Shown here: piece by piece, positions 44,266-55,000 of the stretch
Layout: each line of letters begins with the position of its first letter
How positions within the stretch are numbered: position 1 is the first letter of the stretch
Assembly: GCA_965215715.1 (NCBI GenBank)
Contig: OZ244129.1
Location: forward strand, 1,116,001-1,180,000
Direction of reading: 5' to 3'
Source of the DNA: HXMU1428-3 sp965215715
GTDB lineage: Bacteria > Pseudomonadota > Alphaproteobacteria > Rhizobiales > HXMU1428-3
DNA: 64,000 nucleotides
Made by a program: the position numbers and the translations under genes
Notes under the pieces: model-generated
What the model was told of the DNA's origin: nothing
What the model saw: the letters and a program-made list of their open reading frames with translations, nothing else
Database searches by the model: none

Positions 44266-45015
44266 ATGTTGCAAACAAAACGCCTCAAACTAGATGAGAA
44301 AATCCTGCATTTTCCCAAGCTAAGCTCAACCAACAGCCATGCAAAGCAGTTGTTGGAAGAGGGCCAAGCCTTGCCGTTTTGGGTGGTGGCTGATGAACAA
44401 ACCCAAGGCCGTGGGCGGATGGGGCGCGATTGGGTCTCTGTTAAAGGCAACCTTTTTACCACCACCGTTAGGCGTCTGCGGGCAAAGCCGGCCAAATTAT
44501 CTGCGCTTTCGCTTTTAACCGGTGTTGCGCTTTATGAGGCCATTGATGAAATTGCAAACAGGTCTGTTGCTCTTTCCTTGAAATGGCCGAATGATATTTT
44601 GTCAAACCATGCCAAGCTGGGTGGTATTCTCATTGAAACCCAACCCACCGATACCATCGATCAAACAGATTTGATTATTGGCATTGGCGTTAACATCAAC
44701 TCTAATCCTGCCCTTGAAAACAAAGATACAGTCTGCCTGGCCAGTCTGGGTGTTCGTACATCGCGCGATCGGTTGTTTGAGGCGCTGACGGTTCAATTTA
44801 GAGCTTGGCTTGAGCGTTGGGATCATGGCAATAACAACGCATATATCATTGACGCTTGGCTGGAAAAGGCCCATCCGTTGGGAACGGTTTTGACCGTTCA
44901 ATCTGGGACAAAACAGGTGAGGGGGCGCTTTGTGGGGCTCAATGAGCAGGGCGCGTTGTTGTTAAAATTGGATAATAATGAAATAAAGACCATAACGGGT
45001 GGTGAGCTTCTTTAA
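44266..45015 (+). CDS. birA: Biotin--[acetyl-CoA-carboxylase] ligase
   Basis: The 249-residue enzyme attaches biotin to carboxylase carrier proteins. It lacks the N-terminal DNA-binding domain, so it is ligase only. It has the family elements STNSHAKQL, DEQTQGRGRMGRDW (biotin/ATP loop), SLKWPND and GGILIE, and the small C-terminal SH3-like domain. The nuoN-birA-rnj order is typical of Rhizobiales. Confidence 0.94.
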   Translation: MLQTKRLKLDEKILHFPKLSSTNSHAKQLLEEGQALPFWVVADEQTQGRGRMGRDWVSVKGNLFTTTVRRLRAKPAKLSALSLLTGVALYEAIDEIANRSVALSLKWPNDILSNHAKLGGILIETQPTDTIDQTDLIIGIGVNINSNPALENKDTVCLASLGVRTSRDRLFEALTVQFRAWLERWDHGNNNAYIIDAWLEKAHPLGTVLTVQSGTKQVRGRFVGLNEQGALLLKLDNNEIKTITGGELL

Positions 45016-45056
45016 CGATAAGAAGTCAAAAACCAAGAAAGGGCAAGCCAACCACG

Positions 45057-46736
45057 ATGAATAATAATGATAAACCAATCCCAACAGCTGAACTTGTGAT
45101 GGCTCCTCTTGGTGGTGTCGGGGAAATTGGCATGAATTGCACCCTTTATGGCCATGGACTGCCCGATGATTATAGTTGGATCATGATTGATCTGGGGCTG
45201 ACATTTGCTTCCCCGCGTGAGCCGGGCATCGAAGTGATTTTGCCAGACATTCGTTTTGCTGAAAACCAGGGTAAAAACTTAAAGGCCATCATTCTCACTC
45301 ATGCGCATGAAGATCATTATGGGGCCATTCCGGATTTATGGGAAAGTTTAAAGGTGCCGATTTATGCCACCCCCTTTACAGCGGCCATGATGCGGGCAAA
45401 GTTGGAGCGAGAGGGCATAGAAGATAGTGTGCCGATCATCGAAATGGAAATTGGGTGTGAATATGAGATTGGGCCTTTTGTTGTGGAAGTGGTGCAAATG
45501 GCACATTCCATTCCAGAACCGGTCGGCTTGGCCATTAAAACCCCAAGCGGCACTTTGTTTCATACTGGTGATTGGAAGTTGGACCCTGACCCTATCTCAG
45601 GCCCGCCGACAGATGAAAACCGTTTGAAAGCTTTGGGGCAAGAGGGTGTTGATGTGTTGGTGTGCGATTCCACCAATGCGACCCGAGAAGGCACTTCGAT
45701 TTCAGAAGTTGACGTTGCCAAAACGCTAAAAGACGTTGTTGGGCAGGCAAAACGCCGGGTTGTGGTGACAACTTTTGCTTCCAATGTTGCTCGTATTAAA
45801 TCGATTGCAGAGGCTGCTTATGCAGCTGACCGCTATGTGGTGTTGGCCGGGCGTGCTTTGATGCGTGTGGTTGGCATTGCCAAAGAAACGGGGTATATCC
45901 CTGATGATTATGTCTTTTTGTCCGATGAAGATTTTCAACATTTGCCGGCTAAAGACTGTTTGGTGATGGCAACGGGCAGCCAGGGAGAGGGGCGTGCTGC
46001 GATCGCGCGGATTGCTGAGGGCAGCCATCCTAAAATCAAATTGTCAAAAGATGATACGGTGATTTTTTCTTCGCGCACAATTCCTGGCAATGAAAAGTCG
46101 GTTGGTTATGTCATTAATTTGTTGGCGCGCCAAGGTTTGAACATCATCACCGAAAGCCAAGCGCCCGTTCATGTTACGGGCCATCCACGGCGCGGGGAAT
46201 TGGAACAGCTTTACAAATGGCTTAAGCCCAACACGCTCATTCCTGTTCATGGCGAAGAGTTGCATTTGCAATCTCATAAAGCGTTTGCAAAAGAGCAAGG
46301 CATTGATCAAATCACCTTGGTGCGTAATGGCTCTATGGCCAGTGTGCTTCCCAATGAGCCCCAGATTATTGATGAGATCCCGTCAGGGCGTCTTTACAGG
46401 GATGGTTATTATATTCTTGAAGATGATCGGGCCATTCGTAAAAGGCGTAAGTTGTCAACCGTTGGCTGTTTAAGTGTTTCCTTGGTGGTCAGCAATCAAG
46501 GCAAAATTATTGGTGAACCGTTGTGGCATGAAGAAGGCTTGCCGTTTGATGAGGAAGGTGAGGAGCTGGATGATCTGATTGCCAGCGCCATCAACAGTGT
46601 GTTTAAAAGTGTGCCCCCCAAACATCGTAAAGAATTGTCCAAATTAAGAGAAGCTTTGCGCCGCTCTGTGCGTGGGACCATTTATGATGCGTGGGGCAAG
46701 CGTGCTTTGGTCAATATTCATGTGCATCAAGTGTAA
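45057..46736 (+). CDS. rnj: Ribonuclease J
   Basis: The 559-residue metallo-beta-lactamase-fold exo/endoribonuclease has LTHAHEDHYGA (HxHxDH metal ligands), a beta-CASP domain with VDVLVCDSTNA and SRTIPGNE, VTGHPRRGE and the C-terminal dimerisation domain. It matures and degrades RNA; in alphaproteobacteria it takes part in rRNA end processing. Length is normal. Confidence 0.95.
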   Translation: MNNNDKPIPTAELVMAPLGGVGEIGMNCTLYGHGLPDDYSWIMIDLGLTFASPREPGIEVILPDIRFAENQGKNLKAIILTHAHEDHYGAIPDLWESLKVPIYATPFTAAMMRAKLEREGIEDSVPIIEMEIGCEYEIGPFVVEVVQMAHSIPEPVGLAIKTPSGTLFHTGDWKLDPDPISGPPTDENRLKALGQEGVDVLVCDSTNATREGTSISEVDVAKTLKDVVGQAKRRVVVTTFASNVARIKSIAEAAYAADRYVVLAGRALMRVVGIAKETGYIPDDYVFLSDEDFQHLPAKDCLVMATGSQGEGRAAIARIAEGSHPKIKLSKDDTVIFSSRTIPGNEKSVGYVINLLARQGLNIITESQAPVHVTGHPRRGELEQLYKWLKPNTLIPVHGEELHLQSHKAFAKEQGIDQITLVRNGSMASVLPNEPQIIDEIPSGRLYRDGYYILEDDRAIRKRRKLSTVGCLSVSLVVSNQGKIIGEPLWHEEGLPFDEEGEELDDLIASAINSVFKSVPPKHRKELSKLREALRRSVRGTIYDAWGKRALVNIHVHQV

Positions 46737-46860
46737 AAATGTATGGATTTAAACAATAGCCCAAGCCATATATTTTTCTTCAAATGGGTAATAGACAATC
46801 AGGTTATTTGCAGCGTAAAAGCAATAAAAGAGAATTGGTAAGTTTGAAGGATTTTAAAAG

Positions 46861-47265
46861 ATGATCGGACGTCTTAATCATGTTGCCATTGCTGTGCCAG
46901 ATATTGAGGCAGCGGCAAGCACCTATCGTAACTCACTTGGCGCGACAATTTCAGCCAAAGAAGACCAGCCAGATCACGGTGTGACAACCATTTTTATTGA
47001 GTTGCCAAACACCAAAATTGAATTGCTTGAGCCTTTGGGGGAAGATAGCCCGATTGCAAAATTTCTAGAGCGCAATCCTAATGGGGGCATTCATCATATT
47101 TGTTATGAGGTGGATGACATCATCGCCGCACGTGATAAATTGCAACAAGAAGGTGCCCGGGTATTGGGAGATGGAGAGCCTAAAATAGGCGCCCATGACA
47201 AGCCGGTTTTATTCCTTCATCCAAAAGATTTTTGCGGCACTCTGGTTGAATTAGAGCAAGCTTAA
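46861..47265 (+). CDS. mce: Methylmalonyl-CoA epimerase
   Basis: The 134-residue VOC-fold enzyme has RLNHVAIAVPD (metal-binding His), GIHHICYEVDD and a C-terminal GTLVELEQ with the metal Glu. It interconverts (R)- and (S)-methylmalonyl-CoA in propionate metabolism. Confidence 0.92.
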   Translation: MIGRLNHVAIAVPDIEAAASTYRNSLGATISAKEDQPDHGVTTIFIELPNTKIELLEPLGEDSPIAKFLERNPNGGIHHICYEVDDIIAARDKLQQEGARVLGDGEPKIGAHDKPVLFLHPKDFCGTLVELEQA

Positions 47266-47311
47266 AGCGTTTTACTGATAAGTGGATATTGGTTTGGGAT
47301 TTTTGCAACGA

Positions 47312-47464
47312 GGTCATCCTGAACTTGCTTCAGGATCCATTGCAATATGCTTAAATGGGCAATAAATCAGCAAAGGGTGAAAGTGAGCTGGGTGGATGAT
47401 TGTGGCTTTACATCAAACATCCGTAACAGCGTGAGGTGGATCCCGGGGCGAGCCCGGGATGACG
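47312..47464. repeat. Pair of GTCATCC-type inverted repeats
   Basis: GGTCATCCTGAAC...TTCAGGATCC (47312-47337) and GGATCCCGGG...CCCGGGATGAC (47438-47463) are each hairpins and are inverted with respect to each other through GTCATCC/GGATGAC. They resemble the GTCATCCTGAA/GGATCC repeats common between genes in alphaproteobacteria. The 283-base gap between mce and the DUF1467 gene holds nothing else I can support. Confidence 0.75.
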
Positions 47465-47548
47465 GTTTGGGATAGGGCAACCCAAGGTGGGAATCCAAAG
47501 CGCAGATAAAGAATGAAACATTAAAATTTAAGAAAAGAGCACACTAAA

Positions 47549-47812
47549 ATGGAACTTCCTCTTGCCTTGGCGACATATTTTATCTGTTGGTGGTTGGCCT
47601 TGTTTATGGTGCTGCCCTTTGGCGTGCGCACACAGCAAGAAGAGGGTGAAATTGTGCCTGGCAGTGTGGAGAGCGCGCCAAGCCGGCCTCATATATGGAA
47701 AAAAATAGGGGCGACCACACTTTTGGCTGGGGTATTGTTTGCATGTGTGTATGTGGTGGTGGCCACAGATTTTATCAAATATGAAGATATTCCGTTCCTA
47801 CCTGACTTTTAA
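47549..47812 (+). CDS. DUF1467 family membrane protein
   Basis: The 87-residue protein has two membrane helices (about 5-25 and 50-70) joined by a loop with FGVRTQQEEGE and PGSVESAPSRP, the pattern of DUF1467. Its place between mce and proS is conserved in Rhizobiales. Function is unknown. Confidence 0.88.
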   Translation: MELPLALATYFICWWLALFMVLPFGVRTQQEEGEIVPGSVESAPSRPHIWKKIGATTLLAGVLFACVYVVVATDFIKYEDIPFLPDF

Positions 47813-47835
47813 CCCTTAAATGAACTTCTATGTGC

Positions 47836-47869
47836 ATTACAGCTTTTCACATTGTTTTAAAGCTGTAAT
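47836..47869 (+). terminator. Hairpin before proS
   Basis: ATTACAGCTTT (47836-47846) and AAAGCTGTAAT (47859-47869) pair perfectly over 11 bases with a 12-base loop; the following TTCATTT is only weakly T-rich. It may attenuate or end the upstream transcript. Confidence 0.45.
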
Positions 47870-47953
47870 TTCATTTGCATCCCGGTCAATATGGTTTAAA
47901 AGCTAAATTTATTGCCTAAAAAACCAAAAAAAATAAACTGGGAGCCGCTTTTC

Positions 47954-49279
47954 ATGCGCTTGAGCCAATTTTTTATGCCTGTGTTAAAGGAAGTTCCTGC
48001 AGGTGCTGAAATCGTTTCACATCAATTGATGTTACGCACTGGGATGATCCGCCAATCAGCGGCCGGGATCTATTCTTGGTTGCCGTTGGGTTTGCGAGTG
48101 ATGCAAAAAATTGAAGGGATTATCAGGCAAGAGCAAAACCTGGCGGGCGCGATTGAGTTGTTAATGCCTACTTTGCAACAAGCTGATATTTGGCGCGAGA
48201 GTGGGCGTTATGAAGATTATGGCCAGGAAATGCTGCGCATTACCGATCGCAATGAACGTGATTTGCTTTATGGGCCAACGAATGAAGAGTTGATCACACA
48301 AATTTTTCGCGATTCTGTGAAGTCTTATAAAGACTGTCCGCGCATTTTATATCACATACAATGGAAGTTTCGCGATGAGATTAGGCCGCGCTTTGGTGTG
48401 ATGCGCGGGCGTGAATTTTTGATGAAAGATGCGTATTCGTTTGATTTAGATGAGGACAGCGCGCGCAAATCCTATCAAAAGATGTTTGTTTCCTATTTGC
48501 GCACTTTTGAGCGTTTAGGGCTCAAGGCCATCCCCATGAAAGCTGAAACAGGCCCTATTGGCGGTGACCTCAGCCATGAATTTATCATTCTGGCAGACAC
48601 AGGGGAGAGTGCGGTTTTTTGCGACAAAGCCTTAATTGATAAAAAGGCGCCCCCTGCTGATGTTGATTATGAGGGTGATTTAAGCGCCGTGATGCAAGAT
48701 TGGACCAGTCACTATGCTGCCACAGAAGACATGCATGATGAAAATCGATTCCACCAAGAGGTGCCAGAGGCTGACCGGGTTAGCGCCAGAGGCATTGAGG
48801 TGGGACATATCTTTTATTTTGGAGAGAAATATTCCAAACCAATGAAATGTGAAGTGCAGGGCCCTGATGGTCAGTTAAAAACATTACATGGTGGCTCTTA
48901 TGGTATTGGCGTTTCCCGGCTTTTGGGTGCGATTATTGAGGCCAGTCATGATGAAGATGGTATTATCTGGCCCAAATCAGTGGCGCCATTTGATGTTGGG
49001 TTGATAAATTTGAAACCTGGAGATGAGGAAACAGAGCAGGTATCAACAAAATTTTATTCCGCGTTACACGCAGCTGGTCTAGACTGTTTGCTTGACGACA
49101 CAAAAGAGCGCCCTGGCGGTAAATTTAAAACCATGGACCTTATTGGTTTGCCAACCCAAGTGATTATTGGGCCAAAGGGGCTTAAAAATGGTATTGTTGA
49201 GATTAAGGATCGCAAAACCGGAGAGCGCCAGGAACTAGAGATAGACAAAGCCTTGGCCACGCTAACAGGGCAAGCTTAA
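47954..49279 (+). CDS. proS: Prolyl-tRNA synthetase, short form
   Basis: The 441-residue class II synthetase charges tRNA-Pro. Signatures: RTGMIRQSAAGIYSWLPLG, GPTNEELIT (motif 2), RDEIRPRFGVMRGREFLMKDAYSFD and GGSYGIGVSRLLGA (motif 3). It lacks the editing insertion between motifs 2 and 3, as usual in alphaproteobacteria. ATG 47954 gives the normal MRLSQFF start with GGGAG upstream; the open frame begins 42 bases earlier. Confidence 0.96.
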   Translation: MRLSQFFMPVLKEVPAGAEIVSHQLMLRTGMIRQSAAGIYSWLPLGLRVMQKIEGIIRQEQNLAGAIELLMPTLQQADIWRESGRYEDYGQEMLRITDRNERDLLYGPTNEELITQIFRDSVKSYKDCPRILYHIQWKFRDEIRPRFGVMRGREFLMKDAYSFDLDEDSARKSYQKMFVSYLRTFERLGLKAIPMKAETGPIGGDLSHEFIILADTGESAVFCDKALIDKKAPPADVDYEGDLSAVMQDWTSHYAATEDMHDENRFHQEVPEADRVSARGIEVGHIFYFGEKYSKPMKCEVQGPDGQLKTLHGGSYGIGVSRLLGAIIEASHDEDGIIWPKSVAPFDVGLINLKPGDEETEQVSTKFYSALHAAGLDCLLDDTKERPGGKFKTMDLIGLPTQVIIGPKGLKNGIVEIKDRKTGERQELEIDKALATLTGQA

Positions 49280-49312
49280 TAGCTTTGTTGACTTTAAAAG
49301 AGTAAGAGCTGA

Positions 49313-50605
49313 ATGAACCAAGCTGTGATTAAAAAACCAGCCAAATCGAAAAAAGATACACCGCCCTTTGCCAGTTTTGAGCGGTTGATCTCTTTTCGCT
49401 ATTTGCGCCCGCCAAAAGGCGAGGGGTTCATTTCTGTTATTGCGATTTTGACATTGCTAGGCATTGCGCTGGGCGTGACAGCGCTCATTGTTGTGCTTAG
49501 CGTGATGAACGGGTTTCGTGATACGCTTTATAAAAACATTCTCGATATGAACGGTCATGTGATCGTCCAGCAATTTGGCAAAGGCTTTACCAATTATGAT
49601 GGAGCGGCCAATGACATCAAGCTTGTTAAAGGGGTCAAGTCTGTTATTCCAGTGATTGATGGCCAAGTGATGGTGTCTTCGAAGCATCAAGATTATTTTG
49701 GTAATGTGCGCGGCATTCGCGCTGAAGATATTAACAAACTGGCCTCAGTATCGGGTAAAATTCGCTTTGGCAGTTTGGATCAATTTAGTGAGCCTGATAG
49801 TGTTGTTTTGGGCATTCGCTTGGCGAATATTTTGGGCGTGCGGCCTGGTGATAAGATTAACATTGTTACCTTGCGCGGGGCCAAAACCCCCTTTGGTACC
49901 ACCCCGCGGATCAAATCCTATAAGGTGACGGCTATTTTTGAGGTTGGCATCTATGAATATGACCTCAAAGTGATGTTTATGCCGCTCAACGAGGCGCAAA
50001 AATTCTTCTCACAAAAACGGCAAGTCTCAGCCCTTGAGGTTATGGTTGATCGCCCTAAGCAGGTTGAACTTGTTTTGCCTCAAATTGCCCAGGCAGCAGG
50101 TGAGAACACCACTTTGACGAGTTGGAAACAGCGCAATGCCAAGCTGTTCAGTGTTTTGGCCGTTGAGCGCAATATGATGTTTATCATTGTGAGCTTGGTT
50201 GTGTTTGTTGCCGCCCTTAATATTATTTCGAGTATGGTGATGTTGGTGAAGGTGAAAACCAAAGACATTGCTGTTTTGCGCACAATGGGGGCTTCGCGCG
50301 GCGCGGTCATGCGCATTTTTATGACCACGGGATCTTTTATCGGCGTGTGCGGTACCTTGTTTGGACTATTCTTAGGACTGGCTATTTGCTTTAACATTGA
50401 TGCCATCCAAGATTTTATCAGTTGGATGACCGGGGTGCGCCTTGATCCTGAAATTCAAATTCTTTCCAAATTGCCAGCTAAGGTCGATTCTATGGAAGTG
50501 GCAACGGTTGTGATTGTGGCGCTGATTTTGTCATTCTTGGCAACCATTTACCCAGCATGGCGTGCGGCCAGCTTGGATCCGGTGGAGGCCCTGCGTTATG
50601 AATAA
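49313..50605 (+). CDS. lolC: Lipoprotein-releasing ABC transporter permease LolC/LolE
   Basis: The 430-residue inner-membrane permease has membrane helix 1 at about 38-60, a large periplasmic domain, and three C-terminal helices with FtsX/MacB-type wording (TKDIAVLRTMGASRGAVM, and YPAWRAASLDPVEALRYE at the end). With LolD it extracts outer-membrane lipoproteins from the inner membrane. Alphaproteobacteria often have one LolC/E-type permease (LolF). It overlaps lolD by eight bases. Confidence 0.92.
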   Translation: MNQAVIKKPAKSKKDTPPFASFERLISFRYLRPPKGEGFISVIAILTLLGIALGVTALIVVLSVMNGFRDTLYKNILDMNGHVIVQQFGKGFTNYDGAANDIKLVKGVKSVIPVIDGQVMVSSKHQDYFGNVRGIRAEDINKLASVSGKIRFGSLDQFSEPDSVVLGIRLANILGVRPGDKINIVTLRGAKTPFGTTPRIKSYKVTAIFEVGIYEYDLKVMFMPLNEAQKFFSQKRQVSALEVMVDRPKQVELVLPQIAQAAGENTTLTSWKQRNAKLFSVLAVERNMMFIIVSLVVFVAALNIISSMVMLVKVKTKDIAVLRTMGASRGAVMRIFMTTGSFIGVCGTLFGLFLGLAICFNIDAIQDFISWMTGVRLDPEIQILSKLPAKVDSMEVATVVIVALILSFLATIYPAWRAASLDPVEALRYE

Positions 50606-51356
50606 TCCTTATCAGCAAACTGGTGCCACGCAACATCCCTATCAGCAAGCCGCGCAGCCCCAGCAACAGCGGCCGATTTTGGCCATTCGCGGGGTGAATA
50701 AGGTTTACCATCAGGGCGTGCGTGAAATTCATGTTTTAAAAGGTGTTTCGGCTGACTTGTTTAAAGGTGAGGCGGTTGCTCTTGTTGGACCTTCTGGGTC
50801 TGGCAAATCCTCTTTGTTGCATATTCTTGGGCTTCTGGACAAAGCTGATGAGGGCAAGGTTTATTTAAACGGTCACGATTGTTCTGATTTTAATGAAGGC
50901 GAGCGCACAAAAATGCGGCGCGGCGATATTGGTTTTGTTTATCAATTCCACCAACTCTTGCCCGAGTTTAGCGCCTTGGAAAATGTTGTGATCCCCCAAT
51001 TGATCAATGGGCGTAGCCGCAAAAAGGCTGAACAGCGCGGCAAAGTGATTTTGGATTTCTTAGGCTTGGCAGAGCGCATGCAACACCGCCCCAATGCTAT
51101 GTCTGGTGGGGAGCAACAGCGCGTTGCTATTGCGCGCGCCATTGCCAATGAGCCAGCGCTTTTGTTAGCAGATGAGCCAACAGGCAATCTGGACCCGGCC
51201 ACAGCTGAACGTGTGTTTCAGCAATTAATAGGCCTTATTCGCCACACGGGGTTGGCGGCAATTATTGCCACCCATAATTTTGAGCTGGCCAACCGCATGG
51301 ACCGGGTTATGCAATTGCAAGAGGGCCAGCTTTATTCTTACGTGCCGCAAAGATAA
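50598..51356 (+). CDS. lolD: Lipoprotein-releasing ABC transporter ATP-binding protein
   Basis: The 252-residue ATPase has Walker A GPSGSGKSS, Q-loop, the signature MSGGEQQRVAIARAI, Walker B LLLADEPTGNLD and switch His (ATHNFE). The N-terminus has a Gln/Pro-rich stretch of about 25 residues not found in all LolD proteins. ATG 50598 has GGAGG 12 bases before it and overlaps the lolC stop. Confidence 0.94.
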   Translation: MNNPYQQTGATQHPYQQAAQPQQQRPILAIRGVNKVYHQGVREIHVLKGVSADLFKGEAVALVGPSGSGKSSLLHILGLLDKADEGKVYLNGHDCSDFNEGERTKMRRGDIGFVYQFHQLLPEFSALENVVIPQLINGRSRKKAEQRGKVILDFLGLAERMQHRPNAMSGGEQQRVAIARAIANEPALLLADEPTGNLDPATAERVFQQLIGLIRHTGLAAIIATHNFELANRMDRVMQLQEGQLYSYVPQR

Positions 51357-51363
51357 GCCCCTT

Positions 51364-51468
51364 AGAGCATTCCTCTTTTTGATGAATTCACTGGAATGCT
51401 CTAATTTTTTGTTTTAGCGTTCCTTTTTTCGAAAAAACCGGTACCCACTTTAAGGCGGAACGCTCTAG
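51364..51468. repeat. Palindromic repeat, family 2, short copy
   Basis: AGAGCATTCC (51364-51373) pairs with GGAATGCTCT (51393-51402), and GCGTTCC (51418-51424) pairs with GGAACGC (51457-51463) around AAAACCGGTACCCACTTTAAG. It ends CTCTAG. Start, end and core match the copy at 17778. It fills the gap between convergent lolD and the ThiS-like gene, and its last bases form that gene's stop codon. Confidence 0.9.
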
Positions 51469-51836
51469 ACCACTGGTGAGCCGTAGCCATAGCTATAAGG
51501 AACCGGGCCTGAAAAAGAGATATGGTCTCCCTCTTCAATCTCCACATCCAGATTAATTTCAGGGTCTTTGCTGGGGTAAAGCCCTTTGGTGACATCGCGC
51601 CCATTTTTCATGGCTAAAAAAATGGTGTGGTTGGGGATGCTTAATTTGGCAACCAAATCACGCAGCGTGGCGCCAACAGGCAATTCCATTGGGCGCGGTG
51701 CCCCATGTTTTTCAACATAAGGGCTAATGCTGTTAAAGCCCTTTACGACAAAATTGACCATGGCCTCAGCGGAATTATGGCCAATCCCAGTTTGAGACGT
51801 TTCATCAGCTTGCATCTGGGGGGAGTATGTCATCAA
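51465..51836 (-). CDS. MoaD/ThiS-like ubiquitin-fold protein
   Basis: The 123-residue protein has an N-terminal tail of about 40 residues (with TGIGHNSAEAM) and a beta-grasp domain with LPVGATLRDLVAKL, LAMKNGRDV and IEEGDHISFSGPVPYSYGYG. It ends in SPVV and lacks the C-terminal Gly-Gly needed for a sulfur carrier, so it is probably not a working ThiS or MoaD. Its stop codon TAG is part of the palindromic repeat at 51364-51468. It is divergent from dnaE, 217 bases away. Confidence 0.75.
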   Translation of the reverse strand: MMTYSPQMQADETSQTGIGHNSAEAMVNFVVKGFNSISPYVEKHGAPRPMELPVGATLRDLVAKLSIPNHTIFLAMKNGRDVTKGLYPSKDPEINLDVEIEEGDHISFSGPVPYSYGYGSPVV

Positions 51837-52053
51837 TGCCCTTCCTGTTTAAAAGTGAAATTGATATATGCATATGATATGAATTAATTAAATGGCAGTC
51901 ATTGATGTATCTCAAACTGAAGGGGGTAGGGCGAATTTTTAGCTAAAAAATATCGGGAAAAAATGCAAAAAAAGCCAATATCTAATTGAGCCTGCCGGTT
52001 AGATAAGCTTTGCTTTATACTAAACCGATTCAGCCCCTTAAAAAGCAGCAAAT

Positions 52054-55000
52054 ATGGCCAAAAAAACCTCAAAAAAATTAGATTTCATCCATCTTCGGGT
52101 GCACTCAGCCTATTCCTTGCTGGAAGGGGCGCTACCAATTGAAACGTTGGTTAAATCTGCCAGCCAAGACATGATGCCGGCTCTTGGCATTTCTGATAGT
52201 AATAATTTATTTGGCGCACTGGAGTTTTCAGAAAAATGTGCTGGCAAGGGCATTCAGCCTATTGTTGGGTGCACCTTGGCTGTGAAACTGCCAACAAGTG
52301 CTGAAAAAAGCAAAAACAATGGTTTGAACCAACAGGACACTCACCAGCCGGAAGGGGAAATTGCCCTCATTGCCCAAAACAGAACTGGTTATGAAAATTT
52401 GATGGCGCTGACCAGTGCTGCCTTTTTGGAAACGGTTGGCGAGGTTAGCCCCTTTATCACTTTTGATCATTTGAAAACACATCATGATGGGGTGATTTGT
52501 CTCACGGGCGGTGAGCAAGGCCCGCTTGACCAAGCGCTCGCCAATGGGCAAATAGAGCAAGCTGAAAAATGGGCTGGTTTGTTACAAGATCTGTTTCAAG
52601 ATCGTTTGTACATTGAGCTGCAGCGCCATGGCAGAAGTAATCAATCTTCGCGCGAGGGTGGTTTGTTAGAGATTGCTTATACTAACAAGCTGCCAGTGGT
52701 GGCAACCAATGAGCCTTATTTTGCCAAACGAGATGATTATGAAGCCCATGATGCGCTCATGTGTGTGGCGCAGGGCAATTATGTTAGCGAAGATGATCGG
52801 CCACGGCTCACCCCGGAACATTATTTTAAATCACAAAAAGAAATGGCTGTTCTTTTTGCCGATTTGCCAGAGGCGCTGGCCAACACCATTGAAATTGCCA
52901 AACGGTGCTCTTATCGCCCCACAACACATGCGCCCATCTTGCCAAACTTTTTGGGGGAAGATGAGCAGCTGGATGATGAGGGCAAACTAAAGGCTGAGGC
53001 TGAGGCGCTTAAAGACTTGGCGCGCCGCGGACTGGAAGACAGGCTGCAGAAAATTGAGCTGGCGCCAGGCAAAACCAGGGATGATTATTTTGAGCGGCTT
53101 GAATATGAGCTTGATATCATCACATCAATGAAATTCCCGGGTTACTTTTTGATCGTTGCCGACTTTATCCAATGGGCCAAAGCCAATAATATTTCTGTGG
53201 GGCCGGGCCGGGGCTCTGGTGCGGGGTCTGTGGTGGCATGGGTCTTGACGATTACTGACTTGGACCCGTTGCGCTTTGGCTTGCTGTTTGAGCGGTTTTT
53301 GAACCCTGAGCGGATTTCAATGCCTGACTTTGACATCGACTTTTGCCAAACCAAACGCGATGAAGTTATCCGATATGTGCAAGAAAAGTATGGTGAAGAT
53401 AAAGTGGCGCAAATCATCACCTTTGGTAAGCTGCAAGCCAGAGCGGTGCTGCGTGATGTGGGCCGGGTGCTGTCTATGCCTTATGGTCAGGTGGACCGTT
53501 TGTGCAAAATGGTGCCTAACAACCCGGCGAACCCTTGCACGCTAGAAGAAGCCTTGATTGAAGAACCAAAACTGGCCCAGGCGCGCTCTTCTGAGCGGGT
53601 GGTGGATGAGCTTTTAACCATCGCTATGAAATTAGAAGGGCTTTATCGCCACGCGTCCACCCATGCTGCCGGTGTGGTGATTGGCGATCGCCCGTTAACG
53701 CAATTGGTGCCGCTCTACCGCGACCCGCGTTCTGACCTGCCTGTGACCCAATTTAACATGAAATGGGTTGAACCTGCCGGCTTGGTGAAGTTTGACTTTT
53801 TGGGGCTAAAAACCCTAACGGTGATTGAAAAGGCCTGTGAATTTATCGCTAAAGCGGGCACGGACTTGGACATTGCCGATTTGCCCTTGGATGATAAAGC
53901 CACCTTTGACTTGCTGGCTGCTGGTGAGACCATCGGCGTGTTCCAATTGGAAAGCTCTGGCATGCGCGACAGCTTGAAAAAGCTGAAACCTGACCGGTTT
54001 GAAGACATCATCGCGATGGTGGCGCTCTATCGGCCCGGCCCGATGGATAATATCCCAACCTATATTGCGCGTAAGCAAGGCGATGAAGAACCTGATTATT
54101 ATCATGATATGCTCAAGCCCATTTTGGATGAGACCTATGGGGTGATGATCTACCAAGAACAGGTGATGCAAATCGCCCAGGTTCTGGCCGGTTATTCGCT
54201 TGGTGAAGCGGACATGTTGCGCCGTGCCATGGGTAAAAAAATTAAAGAAGAAATGGCCAAGCAAAAGGCCCGCTTTGTGGAAGGGGCGGTCAAGAACAAT
54301 GTTGATGAAAAGCGTGCGGGCTTTATTTTTGAACAAGTGGATAAATTTGCTGGCTATGGCTTTAATAAATCGCACGCGGCAGCCTATGCTTTATTGGCCT
54401 ACCAAACCGCTTATCTGAAAGCCAATTACCCGGTTGAGTTTTTGGCTGCCACCATGACGCTTGATCTTGGCAATACGGATAAGTTGAATATGTTTACAGG
54501 GGAAGCCAAACGGATGGGCATTGATGTGGTGCCGCCCGATATCAATGCCTCTGGTGTGGATTTTATTCCCAATGATAAAACCATCCTTTATTCCATGGCT
54601 GCCTTGAAAAATATTGGCTCTTCAGCTGTGGCAAGCCTTGTTGATGAACGAGCTGAACAGGGGGCCTTCAGCTCTTTGTCTGATTTTGCCAATCGGTTGG
54701 ATGTGAAAAGCTTTAATAAACGCGCGCTGGAAACCCTTTCTAGCGCTGGTGCGTTTGATAAAATTGAGCAAAGCAGGGCTAAGGTTCATGTCAATGCAGA
54801 GCGTATCATGGGTTTTGCCAATAAAATCCATCAGGATAAAAAGGCAGGGCAATCTGATTTGTTTGGGTGCGATGATGGCTCTGGCCCTGAGCTGGAATTT
54901 TTAGAGCCACAACGATGGCGAGAGATGGAAAAGCTCTCTCATGAGTTTGACGCGGTTGGGTTTTATTTGTCAGGCCATCCGCTCGATGAATATGAGGCGG

